From the NCBI GenBank assembly GCA_965207805.1, contig OZ242312.1, positions 992,001 to 1,056,000 of the forward strand: 64,000 nucleotides of DNA. The letters are read 5' to 3'. Positions 20,394 through 30,170 of this stretch are shown here, piece by piece (the first letter of the stretch is position 1; the number at the start of each line of letters is the position of its first letter). The DNA comes from Palauibacter sp965207805. Its GTDB lineage: Bacteria > Gemmatimonadota > Gemmatimonadetes > Palauibacterales > Palauibacteraceae. Position numbers and translations under genes: made by a program. Below the pieces are notes generated by a model that had not been told where the DNA came from, searched no databases, and saw only the letters and a program-made list of their open reading frames with translations.

Positions 20394-20854
20394 GGGCTTC
20401 GGCGGACGCCGGCACCGGCGGGGGCGCTGCGCAGATAAGCGGAGAGCATCAGCGCCGCGGCCATTTCATCCGTCCGGCCCTTCCGCCGCCGTCGGCCTCG
20501 AGGCAGGTCCATGCTGAGTATCTCTCGTTCCGCGCGGGCAGTCGACAGCCGCTCATCCCACTCGATCGTTCGTACTCCCGTCGCTTCCTCCAACGCCCGG
20601 GCGAAGGCCCGTGCCTCCTCGGCCATCTCGCCCGCGGTCCCATCCATCGAGAACGGAATACCCACGAGGATGGCGGCGGGGTCCAATTCCGCCACGAGTG
20701 CGGCCAGCGCGCCCGGGATCGCGGTCCCCGGAGCCCGCCGGTTCGATCTCTCCACCACGCCGCGGGGCGCCGCGATCGTGCGGGTCGGATCGGTGACGGC
20801 CACCCCGATGCGTCGTCGGCCGTAGTCGAGCGCCATCAAACGACCGCCGGACAT
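20390..20854 (-). CDS. ruvX: RuvX/YqgF-family Holliday-junction-resolvase-like nuclease
   Basis: RNase H-fold protein (154 residues) needed for 16S rRNA 5' processing in E. coli and proposed as a resolvase. MALDYGRRRIGVAVTD gives the first catalytic Asp, AILVGIPFSMDGTAGE the Walker-like strand, IEWDERLSTARAE the second acid, and KGRTDEMAAALML the last. The ATG at 20854 is chosen because conservation starts six residues later and it follows the upstream stop by 2 bases. A longer frame would overlap that gene. Confidence 0.93.
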   Translation of the reverse strand: MSGGRLMALDYGRRRIGVAVTDPTRTIAAPRGVVERSNRRAPGTAIPGALAALVAELDPAAILVGIPFSMDGTAGEMAEEARAFARALEEATGVRTIEWDERLSTARAEREILSMDLPRGRRRRKGRTDEMAAALMLSAYLRSAPAGAGVRRSP

Positions 20855-20856
20855 GC

Positions 20857-21354
20857 TCAGTGCTCCCGGCCCCCGGCTCGCGATTGGCCGCCGGTACGCA
20901 GCCGTTGGATCGCCTCCACGGATCCGAACACGAACCAGCATGGCTCCGCGGCGCCGCCACACTGGACTTCGGCGACCTCAACAGCGCGGTCCGCCAGGCG
21001 GCTCAGAACGCCCCGGAGCAGCGCAGTCGCGAAGTGGCAGCGGACGTTCCCGGCCGCCATGGCTTCCGCCGAGTCACGCCAGGCGATGGCGGCGGAGGCT
21101 CCGCCCCCGGGCTTGAACGATATCGATCCGAGGCCCGCCTTCCGGAGGATCTCGTCGAGGAAAGCCCAGAACTCCTCTGCGTCCAGCGCGTCCGGCGAGT
21201 CGCCCAGCAGAGCGACGGCCTCCGCGCCGGTACGATCCCCCGCCTCGTTCAACGCCGCAATGCCCGCATCGCCCAGGCTCGCGCAGCGGTGAAAGAGATC
21301 CGCGAGGACCGACCTCGGCAGGATCACGGGAGGGGCCTGCGTGGGGGAGATCAT
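20857..21354 (-). CDS. Conserved protein with V4R-like C-terminal half
   Basis: 165 residues, first gene of the ruvX-mltG-thiE operon. No firm family assignment. Visible: a helical N-terminal half, and a C-terminal half with CHFATALLRGVLSRLADRAVEVAEVQCGG in short pieces: a Cys, a 'GvLsrla-r-VeV-Ev-C' pattern and CWFVFGS at the end. This resembles V4R domains, which bind small hydrophobic molecules or haem/metal through Cys. ATG at 21354 has no Shine-Dalgarno and lies 49 bases from the divergent nucleoside phosphorylase start. The frame stays open further upstream, but using that would overlap the neighbour's promoter. Confidence 0.6.
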   Translation of the reverse strand: MISPTQAPPVILPRSVLADLFHRCASLGDAGIAALNEAGDRTGAEAVALLGDSPDALDAEEFWAFLDEILRKAGLGSISFKPGGGASAAIAWRDSAEAMAAGNVRCHFATALLRGVLSRLADRAVEVAEVQCGGAAEPCWFVFGSVEAIQRLRTGGQSRAGGREH

Positions 21355-21403
21355 CGCGAAAAAAGCTAGACATGGGGCCGGGGCCGGACAAGGTTGGCGC
21401 CTC

Positions 21404-22708
21404 ATGCTCCCGACCCGGATCATCGAGAAAAAGCGAGACGGCGGCCGGCTCTCGTCCGATGAGCTCGCGGCCTTCCTGCGTGCGTATCTCGAAGGAAACG
21501 TCGCCGAGTATCAGATGTCCGCCTTCCTCATGGCCGCGTTCATCCGCGGGCTGGATCCCGCCGAGCTGTCCGTGCTTCTGCGAGAGATCATCGAGTCCGG
21601 AGCGCGACTGCGGTTCGCGGACGACGGTCCGCCGGCGGTCGACAAGCACTCCACCGGCGGCGTCGGCGACAAGGTCTCGCTCATCCTTGCGCCTCTCCTG
21701 GCCGAAGCCGGACTTCGCGTCCCCATGATGTCGGGTCGCGGCCTCGGACATACCGGGGGGACGCTGGACAAGCTCGAGGCGATCCCCGGCTTCAACGTGT
21801 CCGTGGATCTGGCAAGGTTCCAGGCCATTCTCGATGAGATCGGGTGCGCGATGATCGGCCAGACGAAGGAAATCGCGCCGCTCGACGGACGTCTCTACGC
21901 GCTCCGGGATGTGACGGGGACCGTTCCTTCCCCAGCCCTGATCGCGGCCTCAATCGTTTCGAAGAAAGTGGCGGAGGGGATCGGGGCGCTAGTACTCGAC
22001 GTGAAGTGTGGGCGTGGCGCCTTCATTACCGACCGTGACCAGGCACGTGGGTTGGCGCGCACCATGGTCGACCTCGCGACAGCCGAGGGGGTGCGGACGA
22101 GTGCACTCCTGACCGCGATGGATGCCCCGCTGGGCCGCACCGTCGGCAACGCGCTGGAAGTGCGCGAGGCGATCGAGACCTTGAGAGGCGGAGGACCCGC
22201 GGATCTGCGCGAAGTCACCCTGGCGCTGAGCGCCGAGTTGCTCGTCTCCGTCGGTCACGCCCCCGACGCTGAAGAGGCCGCGGCGGAACTTGGCGCGATC
22301 CTGGATGGCGGGGCCGCGCTCGAGCGCTTCGCGCGGCTCATCGAGGTCCAGGGAGGGGACCCGGGGGTGGCCGACGACCCCGGGCGCCTCCCCACGGCCC
22401 CGATCCGCGAACCCTTCCCATCGCCCGGCTCCGGTTGGCTCGATGTCGACGCTCGCAGGGTGGGTGTCGCCTCGGTGGAACTTGGGGCCGGCCGCCGCCG
22501 CGTCGAGGATGCGGTCGATCCGAGAGTGGGGTTCGAGCTTCACCGCAACGCGGGCGACCGAGTTTCCGAAGGGGAACCCCTCCTCACCGTACATGCAGCG
22601 GACGCGGCTACCGCCGCGACGGCGGCCCACCGGCTCACGGACGCGATTCGGATCTCTCCCGAACCCCCCGCGTCGCAACCGCTGATCCTGGAGCGGATCG
22701 TCGGCTAG
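21404..22708 (+). CDS. Pyrimidine-nucleoside (thymidine) phosphorylase
   Basis: Phosphorolysis of thymidine/uridine to the base and (deoxy)ribose-1-phosphate in nucleoside salvage. 434 residues: N-terminal helical domain, then the signature KHSTGGVGDKVSLIL and SGRGLGHTGGTLDKLEAIPG, and a C-terminal PYNP domain (GVASVELGAGRRRVEDAVD). ATG 21404 (MLPTRIIEKKRDG) fits the family N-terminus; an in-frame ATG at 21341 would add 21 residues of low-complexity sequence. Pdp (broad) and DeoA (thymidine) cannot be told apart here. Confidence 0.93.
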   Translation: MLPTRIIEKKRDGGRLSSDELAAFLRAYLEGNVAEYQMSAFLMAAFIRGLDPAELSVLLREIIESGARLRFADDGPPAVDKHSTGGVGDKVSLILAPLLAEAGLRVPMMSGRGLGHTGGTLDKLEAIPGFNVSVDLARFQAILDEIGCAMIGQTKEIAPLDGRLYALRDVTGTVPSPALIAASIVSKKVAEGIGALVLDVKCGRGAFITDRDQARGLARTMVDLATAEGVRTSALLTAMDAPLGRTVGNALEVREAIETLRGGGPADLREVTLALSAELLVSVGHAPDAEEAAAELGAILDGGAALERFARLIEVQGGDPGVADDPGRLPTAPIREPFPSPGSGWLDVDARRVGVASVELGAGRRRVEDAVDPRVGFELHRNAGDRVSEGEPLLTVHAADAATAATAAHRLTDAIRISPEPPASQPLILERIVG

Positions 22709-22735
22709 GAGGCCGCAGCAAAGCCCGAAAGCCTG

Positions 22736-24919
22736 CTAGTGTGGCGTGGAATTCCCCCGGACGGGGACCTGCGCGCTCCACGGACCATGCGCGTCGCACA
22801 TCTCGGTCGGTTCCGTCCCCTCGAGGTAGATCTCGACGTAACGGACGTCGAGCGGACACCAGCGCGTGGACAGCAGTCCCGTGGTCTCGCTCACCGTCCG
22901 CTCGATGAGGCCGGGCGGCCGCTCCCACTCGTCGGGGTGTTCGTGCGTCTCGTAGTAGTGCGCGAGCACCGCGGCTCCCACGGGTGCCGCCGTGCCTCCG
23001 CCCGTGGCGCCCGGATAGATGCGCCGGGGCCGGTCGAGCCCGATCCACGTCGTCGTCACGAGGTCCGGCGTGAATCCGACGAACCACGTATTGGTCGCAT
23101 CGTTCGTCGTTCCCGTTTTGCCCGCTACCGGTATGGAGAAGGGAATCGCATAGCGAGACCTCACCGCCCGCGTCCCGGTCCCCTGGTCCACCGCATCCCG
23201 CAGCATGGACTGGGCGATCCAGGCGATGTCCGGCTCCAGCACCCGCTCACGCTGGACCCGGCTCTCAAAGAGCACGCGGCCGTCCTTGCTCTCCACGCGG
23301 AGAATCGAGCGGGGAGAGACCCGGACGCCGAGGTTCGCGAAGGTGCTGTAGGCGCTGGCAATCTCGATCGGACGAACGTCCATCGAGCCGATCGCGGCGG
23401 ACGGCACCCGCGGGACATTCGATGCGACCCCCATGCGCTCGGCCATCTGCGCGAACGACTCCTCGCCGACGCGCTGTCCCAGCTTGACCGCCACAATGTT
23501 GATGGACCGGGCCAGCGCACGCCGCAGGGTCATCGGGCCCTTGAAGTCGTTCTCGAAGTTGCGCGGTGCGTAGGGATCGCCGCCGATGTTCTCCAGGTAG
23601 TACGGCTGGTCGTAGATGATCTCCGACGCGGGGATGCCGGCTGCGATCGCCGTCGCGTAGACGAAGGGCTTGAACACGGACCCCGGCTGCCGGATGGCCT
23701 GGGTCGCGCGGTTGAACTCGGAGTCGCCGAAATCGCGCCCGCCGACCATCGCCCGCACGTCGCCGGTCGCCGCGTCCAGCGCGACGAACATCCCCTGCAC
23801 GTACGGCATCTCCGCGCCTCCGCGGCTCACCTGGTACAGGCTGTCGGGCGGCCACGCCCGCACTTCCTCGAAGGTGACGCCGCTATAGGCCGGGTGGCGG
23901 TCCACCCACTCCAGCTGGGCGAGAAGCGCGGAATCCGCGACCGCCTGGAGATCCGGGTCGAGCGTCGTGTAGACGCGGAACCCCTTCTCGTAGATGTCGG
24001 TACCGTACCGATCATAGAGCCGCTGGCGCACCCACTCCACGAAGTAGGGCGCGTCCTGCTCGATGCGGGCTCCCCTCGCGAGTTCCAGCGGGTAGGCCTT
24101 TGCGGCCTCGGCGTCCTCGATGCTCACGAGGCCCTGCGCCGCCATCAACTGAAGGACGAGATTGCGCCGTCCGACGGCCCGCTCGGGGCGGCGGATCGGG
24201 TTGTACCCCGCCGGATTCCGCGGGATGGCCGCGAGAAGCGCCGCCTCCGGCAGATTCAGCTGCGCAGCGGTCTTTCCGAAGTAGCGCTCCGCCGCGGCCT
24301 GGACCCCGAACACCCCGTCGAAATTGATCTGGTTCAGGTAGGCCTCGAGGATCTCCCACTTGGTGTATGCGCGCTCGAGATCGATCGCGACCCGCATCTC
24401 GCGCAACTTCCTCCGGATGCTGATGTCCCGCCGGTTCACGGAGCTCTCGAACATGTTGCCCGCGAGCTGTTGCGTGATCGAACTGCCGCCCGCGGCCCCG
24501 TACCCCCTCAGCAGGAAATCGAAGAAGGCCCGCGTCGTCCGCAGCAGATCCACCCCCGCGTGCCCCCAGAAGCGCTTGTCCTCGACGGCGATGAAGGCGT
24601 TGTAGACGTGGCGCGGAAGCGCTTCCATTCGGATGGGCGTCCGCCGCTCGATGGCGAGTTCCGCGAGGAGCGATCCATCCGCCGCGAAGAGTTTCGTCGC
24701 TTCCTTGGGTTCGAAGGCGTAGATCTGGGCGATCGAAGGGCAGTCGTCGCACAGGTGTGTCCACCCGCGCCACGCCACGCCTCCGCCCAGGCCGCCGCCG
24801 ACCAGAACGGCGAACAGCAGAAGCCGGCGCACGTTTCTCCGCTTCGCGGGCGTCCGCTTCTTCGCGCCCCGCGGCCGCCGCGCGCCTCGTCGTCGACGGA
24901 TCATCCCCGTTCCCCCCAT
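22736..24919 (-). CDS. Class A penicillin-binding protein (PBP1A-type)
   Basis: Bifunctional peptidoglycan synthase, 727 residues. A very basic cytoplasmic tail (RRRRGARRPRG) is followed by one membrane anchor and a GT51 glycosyltransferase domain: catalytic Glu in FIAVEDKRFWGHAGVD, then GGSSITQQLAGNM. The transpeptidase domain has SxxK as SVFK (RQPGSVFKPF), SxN as SIN and KTG in AGKTGTTND. ATG 24919 has GGGAG upstream; an in-frame ATG 48 bases earlier is possible. Shares a divergent control region with tyrS. Confidence 0.95.
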   Translation of the reverse strand: MGGTGMIRRRRGARRPRGAKKRTPAKRRNVRRLLLFAVLVGGGLGGGVAWRGWTHLCDDCPSIAQIYAFEPKEATKLFAADGSLLAELAIERRTPIRMEALPRHVYNAFIAVEDKRFWGHAGVDLLRTTRAFFDFLLRGYGAAGGSSITQQLAGNMFESSVNRRDISIRRKLREMRVAIDLERAYTKWEILEAYLNQINFDGVFGVQAAAERYFGKTAAQLNLPEAALLAAIPRNPAGYNPIRRPERAVGRRNLVLQLMAAQGLVSIEDAEAAKAYPLELARGARIEQDAPYFVEWVRQRLYDRYGTDIYEKGFRVYTTLDPDLQAVADSALLAQLEWVDRHPAYSGVTFEEVRAWPPDSLYQVSRGGAEMPYVQGMFVALDAATGDVRAMVGGRDFGDSEFNRATQAIRQPGSVFKPFVYATAIAAGIPASEIIYDQPYYLENIGGDPYAPRNFENDFKGPMTLRRALARSINIVAVKLGQRVGEESFAQMAERMGVASNVPRVPSAAIGSMDVRPIEIASAYSTFANLGVRVSPRSILRVESKDGRVLFESRVQRERVLEPDIAWIAQSMLRDAVDQGTGTRAVRSRYAIPFSIPVAGKTGTTNDATNTWFVGFTPDLVTTTWIGLDRPRRIYPGATGGGTAAPVGAAVLAHYYETHEHPDEWERPPGLIERTVSETTGLLSTRWCPLDVRYVEIYLEGTEPTEMCDAHGPWSAQVPVRGNSTPH

Positions 24920-25061
24920 CCGATCTCCCGGCCGTTCACGCTTTCCTCCGGACCTCACCCCTCGCATCGAACCGCCGACGGCCCGATTCTATCGTCACGC
25001 TGCCCCCGGCGGGAGCGACCCGCGACGGGGCCGATAGGGAATATACCGACACCAGGCGCAG

Positions 25062-26273
25062 ATGTTTCTCCCTGTAGACGAACAGATCCGCCGGATCCGG
25101 GCGGGAGCCGAGTCCATCGTCCCCGAAGACGAACTCGTGGCCAAGCTCGAGCGTTCGGCACGCGAGGATCGGCCCCTCCTTATTAAACAGGGGTTCGATC
25201 CGACCCGGCCCGATCTCCACATCGGCCACGGCGTATCGATCCACAAGCTGCGGACATTCCAGGAACTCGGCCACCGTGTGGTCTTCGTGATGGGCGACTT
25301 CACGGCCCGCGTGGGCGACCCGAGCGGAAGGGACGAGACGCGGCCGATGCTGTCCGAGGAGGAGATCGAATCGAACCTGGCCACCTACGAGGACCAGGTT
25401 TTCCGCATCCTCGATCCGGCGGCGACCGAGATCCGGAAGAACAGCGAATGGCTCGCCGGCCTCGCGCTGGCGGACATCCTGCGGCTGACCTCGCAGTACA
25501 CGGTCGCCCGCATGCTCGAGCGCGACGACTTCGCCGCGCGCCACCGGGAGGGACGTCCCATCAGCCTCGTCGAATTCCTCTATCCGATGATGCAGGCGTA
25601 CGATTCCGTCGCGTTGCGGGCCGACGTCGAACTCGGGGGCACCGATCAACGGTTCAACCTGCTGCTGGGGAGAACGCTTCAGGAGCGCGCGGGCCAGGAG
25701 CCGCAGGTGTGCCTCATCATGCCGCTTCTGCGCGGGACCGACGGGCAGCGGAAGATGTCCAAGAGCTACGGCAACTACGTCGGTATCGCGATGGAGGCGA
25801 GCGAGACGTTCGGGCGAGTGATGTCGATTCCGGACACGTTGCTCGACGAGTGGCTCGTGCTCGTATCGAGCGCCTCCGGCGAGGCGCTCGCCTCGCGCCG
25901 CGCGCAGGCGGGGACCGATCCGCTCGCGGCCAAGCGGTGGCTGGCCGGGGATGTTGTGGCCCGCTACCACGGCGAGGCGGCGGCCGGCGAGGCTCGCGAA
26001 GCTTTCGACCGCCTGCACCGGCGCCGGGAGGTGCCGGAGGATGTCCCCGCCGTGTCGCTCTCGCTTGGAAAGCAGGAGACGCTCTGGATCGCGCACATCC
26101 TTCGCGATTCGGGGCTTGCGGCTTCCTCCTCGGAGGCGGGTCGCCTCATACGCCAGGGAGCGGTGCGGGTGGACGGGAGCGTGATCCGGGAGGGCGACCT
26201 CCACCTGGGAGAAGGCGAGTATCTCGTGCAGCGGGGCAAGCGAACGTTCGCGCGCGTTTCTCTCCGGTCCTGA
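25062..26273 (+). CDS. tyrS: Tyrosyl-tRNA synthetase
   Basis: Class I aminoacyl-tRNA synthetase, 403 residues. The HIGH signature is DLHIGH near residue 47; the KMSKS loop is QRKMSKSYGN near 230. A C-terminal S4-like RNA-binding domain follows (SSEAGRLIRQGAVRVDG). The HIGH spelling and compact length fit the TyrZ-like subgroup. ATG 25062 sits 15 bases after TATACC, which might be a -10. No T-box leader is visible. Confidence 0.96.
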   Translation: MFLPVDEQIRRIRAGAESIVPEDELVAKLERSAREDRPLLIKQGFDPTRPDLHIGHGVSIHKLRTFQELGHRVVFVMGDFTARVGDPSGRDETRPMLSEEEIESNLATYEDQVFRILDPAATEIRKNSEWLAGLALADILRLTSQYTVARMLERDDFAARHREGRPISLVEFLYPMMQAYDSVALRADVELGGTDQRFNLLLGRTLQERAGQEPQVCLIMPLLRGTDGQRKMSKSYGNYVGIAMEASETFGRVMSIPDTLLDEWLVLVSSASGEALASRRAQAGTDPLAAKRWLAGDVVARYHGEAAAGEAREAFDRLHRRREVPEDVPAVSLSLGKQETLWIAHILRDSGLAASSSEAGRLIRQGAVRVDGSVIREGDLHLGEGEYLVQRGKRTFARVSLRS

Positions 26274-26679
26274 GGTCCCCGGTTTCCGGACCCCGAACGG
26301 CGGCGCACACGGTCCCGCAGCGGTCCCTTCGAGGGTCTTGCACGGGCCGAAGTTGGCGCTCATGTTGCCCGGTCCCGTTCGTCGGGGAAGTTGCGGGTGT
26401 GCGCCGAACGGCCGCACGCCCACGGGTGGGAATCGTCGAGCTTCGGAGTGTGGCGGGGAGCGTGGTTTCGGCTCGCTGCGGGCCGCGCATCCGATGTCGC
26501 CGCGTCCGGTGCGTCGCAAAACGGTTCCGCCAATCGTTGTAGAGGGAGTAGCGACACGACACGACGTGCATTTTTGATCGGTCTCGACGCGGTGTACTGA
26601 CCCGGCTGCGTCGGGCGAGGGTTCGGCCCTCGAACAGGTTCGGGTCGTAGAGGATCCCACTGCCACAGGAGGGAGATCC
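26274..26679 (+). other. Leader region of the first SusC gene
   Basis: About 400 bases with no convincing gene. Visible: an inverted pair CGGCGCACAC (about 26301) and GTGTGCGCCG (about 26397); a hairpin CGAGGG-TTCGG-CCCTCG at 26616-26632; then a purine-rich ribosome site (AGGAGGGAGATCC) before ATG 26680. The last 30 bases resemble those in front of the third SusC gene, so the leader was duplicated with the pair. No promoter could be fixed. Confidence 0.5.
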
Positions 26680-29600
26680 ATGTTGTTTCACTTGTCAGGG
26701 CGGCGGAGGCGCGCGAGCGCGCTGGCCGCTACAGCAGTGAGCGCCTGGCTCTTTATCGGCGCGGCCCCGCTGCTCGCTCAGGGAGCGATCTCGGGGACGG
26801 TGACCGATGCGGAGTCGCTGGCCCCGGTGGCCGGCGCGCAGGTGTTCGTTGCGGGAACGGTGATCGGTACGCTGTCGGGTCCGGAGGGCACGTACCGGTT
26901 GGACGGCGTACCGGCGGGCGAGCAGACCGTGACGGTCCGCCTGATCGGCTATCGGGAGCTGTCGCAGACAGTGACGGTGGCGTCGGGTCAGGTCGCGACG
27001 GCGGACTTCTCCGTGGTGCAGACGGCGCTTCGCCTGCAGGACATCGTCGTAACGGGAGTGGTGGGCGAGACGCCCCAGGTGAAGCTCCCGTTCACGGTGG
27101 AGCGGCTGTCGGCGCAGGACCTTCCGGTCCCGGCGGCGGACGCTTCCTCGCTGTTGGCGGGTAAGGCCGCGGGCGTATCGGTCATCTCCGCTTCTGGCCA
27201 GCCGGGCTCTGAGGCCACGATCACGCTGCGCGGCCCGACGTCGATCAACACGTCCGGCCGGAGCATGTCACCGCTGATCGTGATCGACGGCGTGATCCAG
27301 GCCGAGGGCGCGTCGCTTTCGGACGTGGGCGCGCTGGACATCGACCACGTGGAGATCGTGAAGGGTGCGGCGGCGGCGTCGCTGTACGGTTCGCGGGCGC
27401 AGAACGGCGTGATCGAGATCACGACGAAGCGCGGCACAGGCCTGCAGACGAACTCGCTGAACATCACGGGCCGCGGCGAGTACGGCTTCGGCCAGCTCGT
27501 CGGTGATGTTGGCTTGGTGCGTTCGCATCCGTACGAGATGAACGCGTCCGGTTCGAAGTTCATCGACACCGAGGGCAATGAGGTCGACTTCCGTGACCTG
27601 AACCGCCCCGGCTTCGGCTCTGCCCGGCTCTACAACCAGATCGCTCCGGGCGAGCAGCCGTCACCGCAGACGGCGTTCGCGAACCAGGCGTTCCCGAACG
27701 AACTGTTCGACCACATGGACACGTTCTTCGATCCCGGCGAGACGATGGACATCTACGGCGCCGTGACGGGCCGTTTCGGCGAGTCGAGCTTCCGGGTGAG
27801 CGTGAACCAGTTCCGCGAATCCGGCGTCGTCAGTTGCTCCGTCTGCATCGACAACCTGGCCACGCTCAACGCGGATCGCGTTGCGCAGGGCCTGTCGGCC
27901 TACGACGTGGGACTCCCGAACGACGAAGGTTACGAGCGGCAGAACGTGCGCCTGAACGTCGACACGCGCTTCGGCGATCTCGACATCGCGGCGAGCGGCT
28001 TCTACTCGCGCTCCGACCAGGATGACAAGGCGGTCTCGACCGGCGCCTTCTCCCGGCTGACCTTCATGTCGCCCGCGATCGACCTCACGCGGATCGATCC
28101 GACCGACGGATATCCCGAGATCGGCGCGGACCCGCAGTCGATCGAGGAGAACCCGCTCTATCTGCTGGCCACGAACGACAGCCGGGACGAGCGGACGCGG
28201 ACGATGGGATCCGTGGACCTCAACTTCTCGCCCGCGGCCATCGACTGGCTGACGCTCGAGGCGAACGCCTCGTTCGACCGGACGGACTTCAGCGACTACA
28301 CGATCCGGCCCAAGAACGAGCGTAGCCTGGGTGGCGGCGGTGTAGGCGACTTCACCGGCGGCAGCCTCCGCGAATTCAACTCCACCAACGAAGCGGTCAA
28401 CGCTTCGGTGACGCTCGGTGGGAGCCAGGCGTTCATGGACGGCGACCTCACCGTGCGTGCGAAGGCCCGCTACCTGATCGAGGACCAGAGCTACGAGTCG
28501 AACGGCGTGTTCGGCAGCCGGTTCTCGGTGCAGGACGTGCCGAACTTCGGCGCGATCATCGGCGAGACGTCGGGGAACAACTTCACCAGCGCCATCAAGT
28601 CGGAAGGGCTGTTCGGGATTGCAAGCGCCGACTACCGCGGCCGCTACATCGTTGACGGCCTCATTCGGCGCGACGGTTCCTCGCTGTTCGGACCCGATGA
28701 GCGGTGGCAGACCTACTACCGCGGCTCGGTCGCGTGGCGGGTCTCTCAGGAAGATTTCTGGAACATCGATGCGATCGATGAGCTGAAGCTGCGCTTCTCG
28801 CTGGGGACGGCGGGCGGACGACCGAACTTCGCCGCCCAGTACGAGACGTTCGGCGTCTCGGCCGGCGCGATTTTCCCGATCAACCTCGGGAACCGCGCGT
28901 TGAAGCCGGAGTTCACGTCCGAGAAAGAGGCGGGATTGAACTTCGTGTTCTTCGACAATCTGGGTCTCGATCTGACCTATGCGTGGCAGACGACGGACCA
29001 GCAGCTCCTGCAGGTTCCGCAGCCGGCGTTCGTGGGCTTCTCGAGCCAGTGGCAGAACGCGGGCGAGATCGCGGCGGAGACGTACGAGGTGTCACTGCGC
29101 TACGCGGCGATCGACGAGCAGGACATGGGCCTCCAGTTCCGGCTGAACTGGGACCGGACCCAGCAGGAGATCACGCGCCTGGACGTGCCCGACTTCACGC
29201 AGGGCGGCAACTTCTTCGTCTCCGAGGGTCGTCCGCTGGGCGAGCTGTGGGGCGAAGTGTGGGCCACCAGTTGCGCGGATCTGGCGCCGATCGGCGTGTC
29301 GGCTTCCGACTGCAACGCCAACTTCCAGGTGAACGATGACGGCCTCCTCGTCCCGACGGGCGGCGCGGCCTTCACGGAAGGCTTCAGCAAGAAGCTGTGG
29401 GGGACCCAGGTCGAGGTCGCCACGGCGGACGGCTCCAACTCGTACCACTGGGGTCTCCCGATCAAGGTTCAGGATTACTCGCCGGCGTGCGTGGCGAAGA
29501 ATCCTGGCGACTACGAAGAGAAGTGCACCCTGACCGAGTTCCTGCCGTTCGGGAACACGACGCCGGACTTCAACCTGTCGTTCGCGACGAATTTCCGGTA

Positions 29601-30063
29601 TCACGGTCTCAGCTTGAACACGCTCGTGGAGACCTCGCAGGGCCAGTCGATCTACAACGGCACGGCGCAGTGGGCGCTTCGCGAGCTGCGGGGCGAGGAC
29701 ACGGACCAGACGGGCAAGCCGCTGGAGCACAACAAGCCCGTGGGCTACGCCTCCGCGATCTACTCGGTCAACGCCGACAACTCCTGGTTCCGCGAGGACG
29801 GCAGTTGGATCAAGCTGCGTGAGCTTTCGCTTGGCTACACGCTGCCCCAGAACATGGTCGAGAGTCTGTTCAGCGGTGTCTTCGATCGGGTTACGCTCAA
29901 TGTGATCGGCCGCAATCTGATCACGATCACGGACTACCGCGGCTACGACCCCGAGGTCGGCCGCGGGAGCGGCTCGCTTCAGAGTGCAGCGCTGAACCGG
30001 GTGGATAGCTTCGGTTATCCGAACTTCCGGACCTTCACCTTCTCAGCCGAACTGGTATTCTGA
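26680..30063 (+). CDS. SusC/RagA-family TonB-dependent receptor, copy 1
   Basis: Outer-membrane channel that imports a ligand held by its SusD partner, powered by TonB. 1,127 residues: Arg-rich signal peptide ending APLLAQ; carboxypeptidase-regulatory-like beta domain (GAISGTVTDAESLAPVAGA to about 110); TonB-box-like LQDIVVTG at about 118; plug with PLIVIDGVIQ and GAAAASLYGSRAQNGVIEI; then a 22-strand-type barrel ending FTFSAELVF with the terminal Phe used by the BAM machinery. Three spaced Cys pairs (CSVC; CADL...DCN; CVAK...KC) suggest loop disulfides. Ligand unknown; no glycoside hydrolase, sulfatase or peptidase flanks it. Confidence 0.94.
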   Translation: MLFHLSGRRRRASALAATAVSAWLFIGAAPLLAQGAISGTVTDAESLAPVAGAQVFVAGTVIGTLSGPEGTYRLDGVPAGEQTVTVRLIGYRELSQTVTVASGQVATADFSVVQTALRLQDIVVTGVVGETPQVKLPFTVERLSAQDLPVPAADASSLLAGKAAGVSVISASGQPGSEATITLRGPTSINTSGRSMSPLIVIDGVIQAEGASLSDVGALDIDHVEIVKGAAAASLYGSRAQNGVIEITTKRGTGLQTNSLNITGRGEYGFGQLVGDVGLVRSHPYEMNASGSKFIDTEGNEVDFRDLNRPGFGSARLYNQIAPGEQPSPQTAFANQAFPNELFDHMDTFFDPGETMDIYGAVTGRFGESSFRVSVNQFRESGVVSCSVCIDNLATLNADRVAQGLSAYDVGLPNDEGYERQNVRLNVDTRFGDLDIAASGFYSRSDQDDKAVSTGAFSRLTFMSPAIDLTRIDPTDGYPEIGADPQSIEENPLYLLATNDSRDERTRTMGSVDLNFSPAAIDWLTLEANASFDRTDFSDYTIRPKNERSLGGGGVGDFTGGSLREFNSTNEAVNASVTLGGSQAFMDGDLTVRAKARYLIEDQSYESNGVFGSRFSVQDVPNFGAIIGETSGNNFTSAIKSEGLFGIASADYRGRYIVDGLIRRDGSSLFGPDERWQTYYRGSVAWRVSQEDFWNIDAIDELKLRFSLGTAGGRPNFAAQYETFGVSAGAIFPINLGNRALKPEFTSEKEAGLNFVFFDNLGLDLTYAWQTTDQQLLQVPQPAFVGFSSQWQNAGEIAAETYEVSLRYAAIDEQDMGLQFRLNWDRTQQEITRLDVPDFTQGGNFFVSEGRPLGELWGEVWATSCADLAPIGVSASDCNANFQVNDDGLLVPTGGAAFTEGFSKKLWGTQVEVATADGSNSYHWGLPIKVQDYSPACVAKNPGDYEEKCTLTEFLPFGNTTPDFNLSFATNFRYHGLSLNTLVETSQGQSIYNGTAQWALRELRGEDTDQTGKPLEHNKPVGYASAIYSVNADNSWFREDGSWIKLRELSLGYTLPQNMVESLFSGVFDRVTLNVIGRNLITITDYRGYDPEVGRGSGSLQSAALNRVDSFGYPNFRTFTFSAELVF

Positions 30064-30084
30064 TTCCTTGCCCGTGGCAGTGGT

Positions 30085-30113
30085 GGGGGCGCCCTCTCCG
30101 GAGGGCGGCCCCC
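30085..30113 (+). other. Strong hairpin between SusC1 and SusD1
   Basis: GGGGGC-GCCCTC (30085-30096), loop TCCG, GAGGGC-G-GCCCCC (30101-30113): 12 pairs with one bulge, no T-run. It could protect the susC mRNA end or reduce read-through into susD. Confidence 0.7.
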
Positions 30114-30170
30114 GCCCGATGATCCGCAACGGAAGGGACCGGGAGATACCGATTGAACAACGGAGAGACC

